Assembly (NCBI GenBank): GCA_021647945.1
Contig: JAKITT010000007.1
Span: forward strand, 1-64,000
DNA: 64,000 nucleotides
DNA from: Candidatus Polarisedimenticolaceae bacterium
Lineage (GTDB): Bacteria > Pseudomonadota > Gammaproteobacteria > Chromatiales > Chromatiaceae
Direction: 5' to 3'
Under the pieces are notes generated by a model. That model did no database searches. It had not been told where the DNA came from and saw only the letters and a list, made by a program, of their open reading frames with translations. Positions 24,003 through 33,370 of the stretch are shown one piece after another (position 1 is the stretch's first letter; the number at the start of each line of letters is the position of its first letter). The translations under genes were made by a program, and so were the position numbers.

Positions 24003-25439
24003 ATGAATCTCCAACTCACTGTAACGACCTATCGCAACCACCCTCCCGCTACGCCCATGTCCATCAATTACACTGAACAGGGTGGCTCACTAGGGCGTGC
24101 GACGAGTAACAGCTGGGTGCTGCCTGATCCAGAACGGCTCATCTCAAGCAAACACGCCACCATCGCCTGCAAAAATGGCCAGTTCAACATTACTGACATC
24201 AGCACCAACGGCCTCTTCATCAATAATGCAGCACAACCCCTCGGCCGCGGGAACAGCACCGCACTCAACAATGGAGACCGTCTGATTATCGGCGACTATA
24301 TTATTGAAGTGGTTATTGAAGGTCTCACACCGGCCGCCATGAGTGACAGCCCACTGCCCGCCATGGATGCATCGCCATTTAGTAGTGATAATTTTTTCAA
24401 TGCCCCCCCCTCTTCAACCGCTGAGAGTGGACTCAGCGCATTTGGTCTGGCTAAAACCGTACCCACGATGGAGGAGAGCAACTCACTCCTCTTTGAAGTA
24501 GCAAAACCGCCCCCCTCACAATCCACCCCAGCAGCCATTGATGATATCGCTGCAACCAATGAGTTTTTTCAGGCACCACAAAGTATCCCCGACAATTGGG
24601 ATATCGACCTCCTAGGCGAGGGGGGAACAGTAGAGCCCGCCGCCAACGCAGTTGAAACCCCATTCACAGAATCGCCTGCCGCCTTCTTCATTCCAGATGA
24701 TGCATTTGGCCCCGAACCCCCTGCCGCCGGCCCTCCTGCTGATGAGCCAAAGAGCGCTCCACTCGCCACAGAGCCACCCCCTCCGGCTCAGCCAACCCAC
24801 GCACCTGCCACAACCACTTCACCGGCCAGTGAGTGGGATGCACTCAATGTGATTTTACAGGGAGCGGGCATTGAGAAGGTGGAGATCCCCCCCGAGCAGA
24901 GCCATGAAACGCTGCTGTTGATCGGCAAGCTAATGCGCGAAATGACGGGCGGTCTATTGGAGGTCCTACGCGCACGGGCCGAGATCAAGAGTGAGTTTCG
25001 CATGCAGCTCACCACCATCCGTGCGGTCGAAAATAATCCGCTGAAATTCTCCGTCAACGTAGATGATGCCCTGCAACATCTGCTCACCGCTGAGAATTCA
25101 GCCTACCTACCCGCCCAAGAGGCGGTGCGTGAAGCGATTGATAATATCGAAGCGCACCAACTCGCCGTCATGGCGGGTATACAAGGCGCACTCTCCGCCA
25201 TGCTGCAACGCTTTGAACCAAAAACGTTGGAGGCCTACTTCACCCAGAAGGGGGGGAAAAGCCTACTCGAGAGTAAAAAAGCGTGGTACTGGGAGCAGTT
25301 TGGTGAAAAACATAAGGATATTTTGGCAGAGGCAGAAGATAACTTTCAGGAGCTGTTTGGCGAGGCATTTGCCCGCGCCTATGAGGAGCAGGTGGCCAAC
25401 CTAATCAAAGCGCGCAAAGCCTCAGGCAGCACTGAATAA
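24003..25439 (+). CDS. tagH: Type VI secretion FHA-domain protein (TagH/Fha family)
   Basis: A 478-residue cytoplasmic scaffold that binds phospho-threonine and promotes T6SS assembly. The N-terminal FHA domain spans about residues 25-105 with the family residues visible: GR (31-32), ISSKH (47-51) and STNG (67-70). A long Pro/Ala-rich, probably disordered linker (about 110-290) leads to a helical C-terminal domain (about 300-475) with LLIGKLMREMTGGLLEVLRAR and the YFTQKGG...WYWEQF region typical of T6SS FHA proteins. The start at 24003 is chosen because the FHA fold begins at once; the ribosome binding site is poor. The gene sits alone between two inverted 168-bp elements, 299 bp before tssJ. 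Confidence 0.85.
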   Translation: MNLQLTVTTYRNHPPATPMSINYTEQGGSLGRATSNSWVLPDPERLISSKHATIACKNGQFNITDISTNGLFINNAAQPLGRGNSTALNNGDRLIIGDYIIEVVIEGLTPAAMSDSPLPAMDASPFSSDNFFNAPPSSTAESGLSAFGLAKTVPTMEESNSLLFEVAKPPPSQSTPAAIDDIAATNEFFQAPQSIPDNWDIDLLGEGGTVEPAANAVETPFTESPAAFFIPDDAFGPEPPAAGPPADEPKSAPLATEPPPPAQPTHAPATTTSPASEWDALNVILQGAGIEKVEIPPEQSHETLLLIGKLMREMTGGLLEVLRARAEIKSEFRMQLTTIRAVENNPLKFSVNVDDALQHLLTAENSAYLPAQEAVREAIDNIEAHQLAVMAGIQGALSAMLQRFEPKTLEAYFTQKGGKSLLESKKAWYWEQFGEKHKDILAEAEDNFQELFGEAFARAYEEQVANLIKARKASGSTE

Positions 25440-25452
25440 ATCCTGTTTGAAT

Positions 25453-25620
25453 TTAACCCGGATAATTCATAAATTATGTACGATCTTGCTTGTCTATTAA
25501 TTCCACAAGAAATATTTCTTCAGTCACCTGTAATCACTGATACCGGATTCCTCCAGAAATTTCCTTGTGAAACCAATATCCTGCGCAATCTTTGCACAAA
25601 TTTATGAAATATCCGTGTTA
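25453..25620. repeat. 168-bp palindromic element, copy 2 (inverted)
   Basis: The same length as copy 1 and, in reverse complement, similar to it throughout by eye. For example TTCATAAATTATGTAC, CTTGCTTGTCTATT, ACAAGAAATATTTCTTCA and GAAATTTCCTTGTGAAACC all recur. It lies between fha and tssJ, where it may act as a transcription terminator or processing hairpin. Downstream, 25621-25738 holds the tssJ leader with GATTTTC...GAAAATC and AGGAGAGAG before the ATG. Confidence 0.8.
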
Positions 25621-25738
25621 GGGGTGGGAAGCGAATCGATCTCTATGTAGTATCCTCAATCAGAATGATTTTCCTGACATCAGAAAATCAACACCCATTG
25701 GGATAAAAACAAGATCCTGAATCAGGAGAGAGAGCGGC

Positions 25739-26329
25739 ATGTTATTTCACAAGGAAAATAGAATAAAAAATACTCTTTACGCACTTCCACTCATCATGCT
25801 CATGCTGAGTGGCTGTATGACAAAAGAGATTCCACCCACCTATCTAACAATGATGTTTCAAGCCTCCTATGAGTTGAACCCCAATTCAGATGGCAAACCC
25901 TCACCTATCATTGTCCGACTCTATGAGTTGAAAAAGGAGGCACTATTTCAAGATAGTGACTTTTTTGACCTCTATGATAATGATCTAAAAATATTGGCCA
26001 CCGACCTGATCAGCCGCAATGAGCTGGAATTTCGCCCGGGCGAAGATCGCACCATCAAATATGAGCTCGATCCAGCCACCCGTTTTATCGCGCTAATCGC
26101 CGCCTACCGTGACCTGGACAGTGCTCAATGGCGCGTCTCAACCAAGGTTGCTCAACAGATGACCAACACCTTTATTGTCAATCTGGAGCGCGAAAAAATC
26201 ACCCTCTCGGGAACACCCACCCCGATTGAAGAGGAGATGCCTGAAATTAAAGCACCTGAAGCTAAAGTGCCTGAAGTTAAGGTACCTGAGATCCAAATAC
26301 CAGACACCCCAACTGTTGAAATCAAATAA
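25739..26329 (+). CDS. tssJ: T6SS outer-membrane lipoprotein TssJ
   Basis: A 196-residue lipoprotein that anchors the TssLM inner-membrane complex to the outer membrane. The signal and lipobox (MLMLSGC, Cys near residue 26) are clear. The transthyretin-like core carries the family features PSPIIVRLYELK, FFDLYDNDLKILATDL and RYELDPATRFIALIAAYRD-like segments. AGGAGAGAG precedes the start. The protein is longer than usual: a C-terminal tail of about 25 residues has four EIKAPE / EAKVPE / EVKVPE / EIQIP repeats, which may reach toward peptidoglycan or TssM. It starts the tssJKLM operon. Confidence 0.88.
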   Translation: MLFHKENRIKNTLYALPLIMLMLSGCMTKEIPPTYLTMMFQASYELNPNSDGKPSPIIVRLYELKKEALFQDSDFFDLYDNDLKILATDLISRNELEFRPGEDRTIKYELDPATRFIALIAAYRDLDSAQWRVSTKVAQQMTNTFIVNLEREKITLSGTPTPIEEEMPEIKAPEAKVPEVKVPEIQIPDTPTVEIK

Positions 26330-26341
26330 CGGAATTAAGGC

Positions 26342-27679
26342 ATGACCTGGCGTAACAAAACTATCTGGAGCGAAGGCATGTTCCTTCGCCCACAACATTT
26401 CCAGCAGCATGACCGCTATATCGAAAATTTAGTCGAGTCTCGCGCCGGCCCACTGCGCGCCTATAGCTGGGGCCTGCGTGAGATAAAGATTGACCACGAT
26501 CTGCTCACCCAGGGCAAGCTATCACTCTCACTCTGCCGGGGCATTCTGCCGGATGGCACCCCCTTTGATGTGGGTGGTGAGGATGAGCCGCCGCCCATTC
26601 TGGATATCCCAGAGAATACGCGCGACACTCTGATCTACCTCTCGCTACCTACCCGCCGCCAAGGCACTATTGAGACCGATAGTAACGATACACCCGAGAT
26701 CCTGGCCCGCTACCTGACCCGCGAGACCGAAGTGGCCGACAATAACGCGGGCAATAGCACGGCGGCTGTATTGCAGACCGGTCGGATACATCTACAGTTG
26801 ATGCTGGAGCATGACAAACGCGAACAGTTTATCTGCCTGCCCATCACCCGCGTGGTCGAGAAGCGCGCCGATAAAAATCTGCTGTTGGATGATGAGTTCA
26901 TCCCACCCTGCCTAAATTGTCGCGCAAAACCCCGTCTGCACGGTTATCTAGAAGAGCTGCACGGCATGCTGCACCATCGAGGTGAAACGCTGGCTAGTCG
27001 CATCACAGGATCGGGCCGGGGCGGTGCCGCAGAGATTGCCGACTTTATGATGTTACAGGCGGTTAACCGCTTGCAGCCTCTGCTCGCTCATCTAACAGAT
27101 ATCAACACGCTGCATCCAGAGGAGTTCTACCGCGTTGGCATTCAGATGGCCGGTGAGTTAACCACCTTCACCTCCCGATCAAAACGCCCCGACAAAATTC
27201 CGCCCTATCACCATGAAGATCTACAAGGCACCTTCAATGGTTTGATGAACACCATCCGCCAGTCACTCAGCATGGTATTGGAGCAGACAGCGGTAGCCAT
27301 TGAACTTCAGGCGCGAAAATATGGCATCCATGTCGCGACTCTCAATGACAAAAATCTGCTCCGCAGCAGCAACTTTGTACTGGCCGTAAGCGCACAGATG
27401 TCAACTGAACTGCTACGCACCCACTTCCCAAACCAAGTCAAAGTGGGGCCTGTCGAGCAGATCAAACAGCTGGTCAATTCACAACTGCCAGGAATCCCCA
27501 TGCATCCACTCTCCGTGGCACCACGGCAGATTCCATACCATGCCGGTTTTACCTATTTTGAACTTGATCGTAGCGGTCCACTATGGGAGCAACTAAAAAG
27601 CTCCAGCGGTTTCGCATTCCATATTGCAGGTGAATTCCCCGGGCTTGAGATTGAGTTCTGGGCCATAAAAGGCGCATAG
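26342..27679 (+). CDS. tssK: T6SS baseplate protein TssK
   Basis: A 445-residue trimeric baseplate component that connects the TssFG wedges to the TssL/TssM membrane complex. The start of the family is unmistakable (TIWSEGMFLRPQHFQQHDRY), followed by the DLLTQGKLSL-type shell region. The C-terminal head contains HVATLNDKNLLRSSNFVLAV and a receptor-like end with FELDRSGPLWEQL. Length fits the family. It lies 12 bp after tssJ and 2 bp before tssL. The other baseplate genes (tssE, F, G) are not nearby. Confidence 0.93.
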   Translation: MTWRNKTIWSEGMFLRPQHFQQHDRYIENLVESRAGPLRAYSWGLREIKIDHDLLTQGKLSLSLCRGILPDGTPFDVGGEDEPPPILDIPENTRDTLIYLSLPTRRQGTIETDSNDTPEILARYLTRETEVADNNAGNSTAAVLQTGRIHLQLMLEHDKREQFICLPITRVVEKRADKNLLLDDEFIPPCLNCRAKPRLHGYLEELHGMLHHRGETLASRITGSGRGGAAEIADFMMLQAVNRLQPLLAHLTDINTLHPEEFYRVGIQMAGELTTFTSRSKRPDKIPPYHHEDLQGTFNGLMNTIRQSLSMVLEQTAVAIELQARKYGIHVATLNDKNLLRSSNFVLAVSAQMSTELLRTHFPNQVKVGPVEQIKQLVNSQLPGIPMHPLSVAPRQIPYHAGFTYFELDRSGPLWEQLKSSSGFAFHIAGEFPGLEIEFWAIKGA

Positions 27680-27681
27680 CA

Positions 27682-28992
27682 GTGACTACAGACGACCCTT
27701 TTTTTAACGACGACAGTGATCGCACGGTTATCCGTCCTTCACCGGGTGGGCGACGGGCAACGGGTTCAACTCCGCCTCCGCCTCCATCTCGTCCTGCCGC
27801 ACCACCCAGAGCCAGCGCCGATTGCTCAATCGATAGTGGCATCAATCCTCTGGTGACCTCCGCCTCATCACTGCTCTCATTAATCAGCAAACTGCGCAAT
27901 ACCTTGACTCATCCCGATGTGAACAGTCTGCGTCTACGCCTTGAGCAGGAGCTACAGCGCTACGAAGCGAAGGCAACATCGGCGGGCATTGACCGTGAAA
28001 CCATTCACGCGGCTCGTTACTGCCTCTGCACCGTGATCGACGAAACGGTACTCAACACCCCGTGGGGTAATGAGAGTAGCTGGAGCAACAACTCACTGTT
28101 GGTGCATTTCCACCAAGAGGCGTGGGGGGGCGAGAAGGTGTTCGCCATCCTGGAGCGCATGTTAAAAGAGCCAGGGCGCCACCTCCACATGCTGGAGCTG
28201 CTCTACATCAGCCTCAGCATGGGTTTTCAGGGTCGCTATCGGGTGGTTGAGGGTGGCCAACATCAGCTTGAACAGATCAGTGATTCGATCTACAACGCCA
28301 TCCGCGGACAACGCGGTGAATTTGAACGTGATCTCTCACCACACGGCTACGACAAACAGCAACTAACCACTGGGCTACGCAACTATCTGCCACTCTGGGT
28401 GGTGGGTACCATTGCCGGTGCACTGCTGCTCAGCACCTTTTTGGTCTTCAGCTACTTTATCAACACCGCCTCTGATCCGCTCTTCAAAGAGCTGAATCAG
28501 ATCGGCCGCGAACAACCACCCACCGTGGAGGCGGCACTCGCACCCAAACCGATTCAGAGCAATCTCTATGAGCGCTTGAGCCAACTCCTGGCCGCAGAGA
28601 TCCAAGAAGGGTTGATTGAGGTGATTGATGGTTACAGCGATATCGTCATCAGACTGCGCAACAAAGGGCTCTTCCCCTCCGGTAGCGTTCAGGTCAGCGC
28701 CCAATTTAAACCGCTGCTGAAACGCATTTCGGAGGTGTTATCGACCACTGACAGCACCGTCATTGTTGCCGGTCACTCAGACAACACGCCCATCCATAGC
28801 GTGCGTTTCCCCTCCAACTGGCACCTCTCACTTGCCCGTGCTGAGGCGGTCACCACCATCATGCAAGCCAATCTGAGCAATTCTGTAGAGATCACCGCCG
28901 AAGGCCGCGCAGATAACGAACCTCTGGTCTCTAACGACACACCTAAAAACCGGGCGATCAACCGCCGGGTTGAAATCATTCTGGAAAAGTGA
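27682..28992 (+). CDS. tssL: T6SS membrane protein TssL with C-terminal OmpA domain
   Basis: A 436-residue DotU/IcmH-family protein. The cytoplasmic domain (about 50-225) has the conserved DETVLNTPWG and SWSNNSLLVHFHQEAWGGEKVF regions. A single transmembrane helix follows (about 235-258), then a peptidoglycan-binding OmpA-like domain (about 325-436, with VAGHSDNTP and NRRVEI). Near the N-terminus, Thr15 lies in DRTVIRPSPGG. In Agrobacterium TssL a Thr in the same region is phosphorylated by PpkA and bound by Fha; Thr15 is the obvious equivalent here, by inference. The start is GTG. The stop overlaps the tssM start. Confidence 0.93.
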   Translation: MTTDDPFFNDDSDRTVIRPSPGGRRATGSTPPPPPSRPAAPPRASADCSIDSGINPLVTSASSLLSLISKLRNTLTHPDVNSLRLRLEQELQRYEAKATSAGIDRETIHAARYCLCTVIDETVLNTPWGNESSWSNNSLLVHFHQEAWGGEKVFAILERMLKEPGRHLHMLELLYISLSMGFQGRYRVVEGGQHQLEQISDSIYNAIRGQRGEFERDLSPHGYDKQQLTTGLRNYLPLWVVGTIAGALLLSTFLVFSYFINTASDPLFKELNQIGREQPPTVEAALAPKPIQSNLYERLSQLLAAEIQEGLIEVIDGYSDIVIRLRNKGLFPSGSVQVSAQFKPLLKRISEVLSTTDSTVIVAGHSDNTPIHSVRFPSNWHLSLARAEAVTTIMQANLSNSVEITAEGRADNEPLVSNDTPKNRAINRRVEIILEK

Positions 28993-31900
28993 TGCAAGCT
29001 ATCATCGAATTTTTTAAGAAAAAATGGGTCATTCAGCTGCTCGGCATCATCGCCTTGAGCATCATCATATGGTTCGTCGGCCCACTCATCGCCATCGCAG
29101 GTGCCGTACCGCTAGAGAGCGAAATAGTGCGTGGCGGTGTGCTGCTTTTCATCTTTCTGTTGTGGATCATCCTACTGCTGCTACAGCAGGTAAAGGCCAA
29201 CAAAACAGAGCAGCAGATGATGGAGGGTATCGTCCAGGCCGATACCACTGGCGATCAATCGGCCGAAGAGCTGCAACTGTTGAAAGAGCGTTTCGATGAG
29301 GCGCTAGGGGTCTTAAAGAAGAGCGGTAAAGGGGGCATGGCCAGTGGTAGCCAATATCTCTATGAACTGCCCTGGTACATCATCATCGGCCCACCCGGTT
29401 CCGGCAAAACCACTGCACTGATCAACTCTGGCCTCAACTTCCCACTGTCGGAGAAGTTCGGCGGCGACGCCATTCGTGGTGTCGGCGGTACACGCAACTG
29501 CGACTGGTGGTTCACCGAAAACGCCGTGCTGCTCGATACCGCAGGACGTTACACCACACAAGATAGCCACGAGGCCGTCGACTCCAGCGCATGGCTCGGC
29601 TTCTTAGATCTACTCAAAAAGCACCGTAAACGTCGCCCCATCAACGGCATTATCATCGCCATCAGCCTCTCAGACCTGATGCTGCAAAGCGAAGAGGAGC
29701 GTAGCCAACACGCACGCGCTATCCGCAGCCGTATTGAAGAGCTCAATGAACGGCTCGGCATACAGGCACCCATCTATATGAACTTCACTAAAGCCGACCT
29801 AGTGGCCGGTTTCACCGAGTTTTTTGATGATTTAGGTCGTGAAGATCGCAATCAGGTGTGGGGCAGTACGCTACAGCTTGAGAGTAAGGCGGGCGTCGAG
29901 ACGATACCGAGTGAATTTGATGCGCTACTAAACCGTCTCAATGAACGTGTACTGTGGCGTATGCAACAGGAGCGCGACATCCAGCGCCGCACCCTGATCC
30001 ACGGCTTTCCACTGGAGATGGCCAGCCTGAAGCAGCCCATCTGTCAGTTCCTGGATGAGGCATTTCGACCCAACCGCTATCAGGATGCCCCGCACTTGCG
30101 CGGTATCTACTTCACCAGCGGCACCCAAGAGGGCACCCCGATTGATCGCCTCATGGGCAACCTGGCGGCCAATTTTGGTCTCAACCGCGCCTCTCTAGCC
30201 GCCTTCAGTGGGCGTGGACGTAGCTACTTTATCCATGACCTCTTCACCCGCGTACTCTTCCCTGAGGCCAATCTTGTCGGCAGTGACCAGAAGGTTGAGC
30301 GCCGCCGTGCTTGGTTACAGCGCAGTACCTATATAGGTGCGCTCGGCCTGACCATTTTGACCGCCCTTGGCTGGACCACCAGCTTCACCACTAACCAGCT
30401 CAATATCGGTGGGTTAGAGGAGAGGGTGACAGAGTATCAACAGAGCGTCAGTGAGCTGCCCTACCAAACTACTGACTTTGCCACACTGCTCAAACCACTC
30501 GATGATCTGCGCCAAGCGGCCGGTCACTACAATCCCGATGATGTGCCGCTGACGATGGGGCTCGGCCTCTATCAAGGGGACAAACTCGACCCTGCGGCCA
30601 ATGCCGCCTATCTGCGTCTACTTCAGGGGCGCTTCCTCTATTCACTCGGTGCCCGCCTAGAGCAGCAGTTACAACATAGTAGCCACCCCGAACTACTGCT
30701 AGAGGCGCTAAAGGCTTATCTGATGCTTGGGCAGCCAGAGCATCTACAGGTAGATAATCTTAAACTTTTTATGTCGGTGGACTGGTCCAACACCTTAGCG
30801 GGTGAGAGCGAGCAGCAGAATAGATTGCTGTCTCACCTGGAGAGCCTGCTAGCCAGCCGCTTCACACCGCTGCCACTCAACCAAAATATAGTCCGTCAGG
30901 CACGCCATATATTGACCGCTGTGCCGATGTCGCGCCAGCTATATGCCCGTATCCAGCAGCAAGCAACGGCTAAACGTGATCTCGATTTCCTACTCAGTAA
31001 CACGCTCGGCCGAAACGGCGGTGAGCTATTCAGCTATAAGGGTGGCCCACTTGAGCAGGGGCGTATTCCGGCGCTCTACACCTACAAAGGTTTCTATCAG
31101 ATATTCCTGCCTGAAGGGCAACGTCTGGCAGAGGAGATCCTCAGTGAACGCTGGGTCTACCAAAACGATGCCGGTACCAGCCAGGCAAGTGATGTCGAAC
31201 TGAGTAAGCTCATCACGGAGTTGAAGGAGATCTACATCGACGACTACATCAACATCTGGCGTCAAATGTTGAATAACCTAAAGATTGTTAAGCTCAACAA
31301 TCTGTCACAGAGCGTTGAGATGCTGGATATCGCCTCCAGCCCCACCTCACCACTGCGCAAACTGTTACTGGCGGTTAAAGTTAACACCACACTCAGTACC
31401 CTTCCGGAAGAGAAGGGGAGCCAACCTATAGGCGAAGGCAAGCTGGCCTCTGCGGCCGGTAGCCTAGGCACCGCGCTAAATCTGGGACGTGAATCAGACT
31501 ATCAGAAACGACGGCTACGGGCGCTGATGAGCGCGGCCAACACCATATCTGAAGATGGCCAAACAGTGGGGGTCAAAGACCCACTGCTGAGTCAGGTCGA
31601 GGAGAGCTTTGATAAACTCAACCAGCTGATGAAAAAAGAGGGTGATGCCCCCATGCCATTAGAGGGGTTGATCAAGGATCTCGGCGATCTGATGAACTAT
31701 CTTGCCGATCTTGATGCGGTGGGCGGAAGTGCCGCACTCGCCGCCGCCAAACAGCGTGTTGCCGGTACCAGCAAAGATCCCCTTAAACGCCTACAGCGAC
31801 GTACCAAACGGTTACCAAAACCACTCAAAGAGTGGATCTTCGCCATGGCTGACCGTGGCTGGGGAACTGTCGTCAAGAGTACACGCACTGAGCTTTCAGT

Positions 31901-32585
31901 GATCTGGCGGGCCGATGTGCTACCGCTCTGTAAGAGCAGTATTCAGGGGCGTTATCCCATTGTCAGTGGCAGCCAAAATGAGGTCACTTTAGCCGATTTT
32001 GCCCGCTTCTTTGGCCCGGGTCAGATCATGGACACCTTTTTTAACGAGCAGATCAAACCATTCGCCAACACCAGTAAGCGACCATGGCGCTGGCGTAAAG
32101 CGGGCGGCCATCCGGTAGGCATCTCCACCGCTAACCTCCGGCAGTTTGAACGTGCGGCACAGATCAGAGATGTATTTTTCAGTGCGGGTGCCAAAAAACC
32201 AAGCATCACGTTTAATATGAAACCGACCCATCTCGCCTCAACCATCAAGCGCGTGGTACTCGATATTGATGGCCAGAAATTGACCTATCGTCATGGCCCC
32301 AGCCGCAGCACCAAGATGGTTTGGCCTCCGACCAACGCCTCTGGCAAGGCACAGATATCGTTTGAAGATCTAAACGGAAAGATCCATATACAGAAGAAGG
32401 AGGGGGTCTGGAGCTGGTTTAGACTGCTCGGCACCGCTGATATCAAGAGTAAATCACAAGCAGACCGGTTTGAAGTGACCTTTAAGCAGGGCGGCCAAAC
32501 GGCGCGTTTTGAACTACAGGCCAGCAGCGTGACCAACCCATTCCGTCTACCCGAGTTGGAGCAGTTTCGTTGTCCAGCCCTGTAG
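28992..32585 (+). CDS. tssM: T6SS inner-membrane protein TssM (IcmF family)
   Basis: About 1197 residues, the central membrane-complex component. Two N-terminal transmembrane helices (about 15-38 and 50-67) are followed by a cytoplasmic NTPase-like domain. A full Walker A motif, GPPGSGKTTAL (about 133-143), is present, with DTAGRY as switch region, so nucleotide binding is plausible. A third helix lies at about 445 (YIGALGLTILTALGW), then the long periplasmic part with the C-terminal beta domain that binds TssJ. The ATG at 28992 overlaps the tssL TGA; a GTG at 28989 is also possible. Confidence 0.93.
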   Translation: MQAIIEFFKKKWVIQLLGIIALSIIIWFVGPLIAIAGAVPLESEIVRGGVLLFIFLLWIILLLLQQVKANKTEQQMMEGIVQADTTGDQSAEELQLLKERFDEALGVLKKSGKGGMASGSQYLYELPWYIIIGPPGSGKTTALINSGLNFPLSEKFGGDAIRGVGGTRNCDWWFTENAVLLDTAGRYTTQDSHEAVDSSAWLGFLDLLKKHRKRRPINGIIIAISLSDLMLQSEEERSQHARAIRSRIEELNERLGIQAPIYMNFTKADLVAGFTEFFDDLGREDRNQVWGSTLQLESKAGVETIPSEFDALLNRLNERVLWRMQQERDIQRRTLIHGFPLEMASLKQPICQFLDEAFRPNRYQDAPHLRGIYFTSGTQEGTPIDRLMGNLAANFGLNRASLAAFSGRGRSYFIHDLFTRVLFPEANLVGSDQKVERRRAWLQRSTYIGALGLTILTALGWTTSFTTNQLNIGGLEERVTEYQQSVSELPYQTTDFATLLKPLDDLRQAAGHYNPDDVPLTMGLGLYQGDKLDPAANAAYLRLLQGRFLYSLGARLEQQLQHSSHPELLLEALKAYLMLGQPEHLQVDNLKLFMSVDWSNTLAGESEQQNRLLSHLESLLASRFTPLPLNQNIVRQARHILTAVPMSRQLYARIQQQATAKRDLDFLLSNTLGRNGGELFSYKGGPLEQGRIPALYTYKGFYQIFLPEGQRLAEEILSERWVYQNDAGTSQASDVELSKLITELKEIYIDDYINIWRQMLNNLKIVKLNNLSQSVEMLDIASSPTSPLRKLLLAVKVNTTLSTLPEEKGSQPIGEGKLASAAGSLGTALNLGRESDYQKRRLRALMSAANTISEDGQTVGVKDPLLSQVEESFDKLNQLMKKEGDAPMPLEGLIKDLGDLMNYLADLDAVGGSAALAAAKQRVAGTSKDPLKRLQRRTKRLPKPLKEWIFAMADRGWGTVVKSTRTELSVIWRADVLPLCKSSIQGRYPIVSGSQNEVTLADFARFFGPGQIMDTFFNEQIKPFANTSKRPWRWRKAGGHPVGISTANLRQFERAAQIRDVFFSAGAKKPSITFNMKPTHLASTIKRVVLDIDGQKLTYRHGPSRSTKMVWPPTNASGKAQISFEDLNGKIHIQKKEGVWSWFRLLGTADIKSKSQADRFEVTFKQGGQTARFELQASSVTNPFRLPELEQFRCPAL

Positions 32586-33370
32586 TTTCCGCCCCCGGTT
32601 TCTTCGGCAAACTACCCAGCCACGGAGATTTTCTCTCGCGGCGACTACCGCGTAGCTTTATCGACCCGTGGGACCGCTGGTTACAAAGCGCTGTGGCCAA
32701 TAGTCGTGAACAGCTCGCTGATGAGTGGCTCGATATCTACCTCACCAGTCCGCTATGGCGTTTTGCCCTGTCACCCGGTTTGGCTGGGCCATCCGCATGG
32801 GTCGGTGTACTGATGCCCAGTGTTGACCGTGTGGGTCGCTACTTCCCTTTCACCCTGGCGATACCTCTTGATCAGCCCTCTAATCTGCTCCAACTGCTAA
32901 GCAGCAATGAAGCGTGGTTCAACCAGTGTGAGGAGTTGTTGCTCGATGCACTGAATGATAACTTCAACCTGGATGAGTTTGATCAAGCCCTGCAAGCGTT
33001 GCCACTCCCCGAACAACCCCAGGCCACGCCATCATGCAGTTCTCACTCGGGCAGCCGCCCCGCTTGGCAGTTTGAGTTGCCCAGTATGGACTGCTTAAAT
33101 GAGGGCATGGGCAGCCTCTCCTACACTCTGTTAAGCCGCCTCATGCCCGGCCACTCCATCTGGAGCAGCCACGGTTCCGAACGGATAGCGCCTTCACTTC
33201 TGATCAACGAAGGGCTGCCCCCCATCAAGGCCTACACCGGCCTGTTGGATGGTGACTGGCAACGTTGGGGCTGGGACCAAACCCGCTTCAAGCTACCCAA
33301 GCAGACACCTCCGCCCTCTGAGATGGGGCAAATGGATCGATCTGAACCTGCCGCTGATAGTGAAAAATGA
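32570..33370 (+). CDS. tagF: T6SS accessory protein TagF
   Basis: A 266-residue protein of the TagF family, a post-translational repressor of T6SS activity that in some species binds Fha. The signature start VSAPGFFGKLPSHGDFLSRRLPR and the segment GVLMPSVDRVGRYFPFTLA are visible. The probable start is TTG at 32570, overlapping the end of tssM by 16 bp. The C-terminal ~35 residues are polar and not conserved by eye. In some species TagF and PppA are one fused protein; here they are separate but overlap by 4 bp. Confidence 0.88.
   Translation: MSSPVVSAPGFFGKLPSHGDFLSRRLPRSFIDPWDRWLQSAVANSREQLADEWLDIYLTSPLWRFALSPGLAGPSAWVGVLMPSVDRVGRYFPFTLAIPLDQPSNLLQLLSSNEAWFNQCEELLLDALNDNFNLDEFDQALQALPLPEQPQATPSCSSHSGSRPAWQFELPSMDCLNEGMGSLSYTLLSRLMPGHSIWSSHGSERIAPSLLINEGLPPIKAYTGLLDGDWQRWGWDQTRFKLPKQTPPPSEMGQMDRSEPAADSEK

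Noticed and set aside
23765-25620. Insertion sequence bracketing fha
   Set aside because: No transposase frame or target-site duplication is visible; the paired units are small palindromes without coding capacity.
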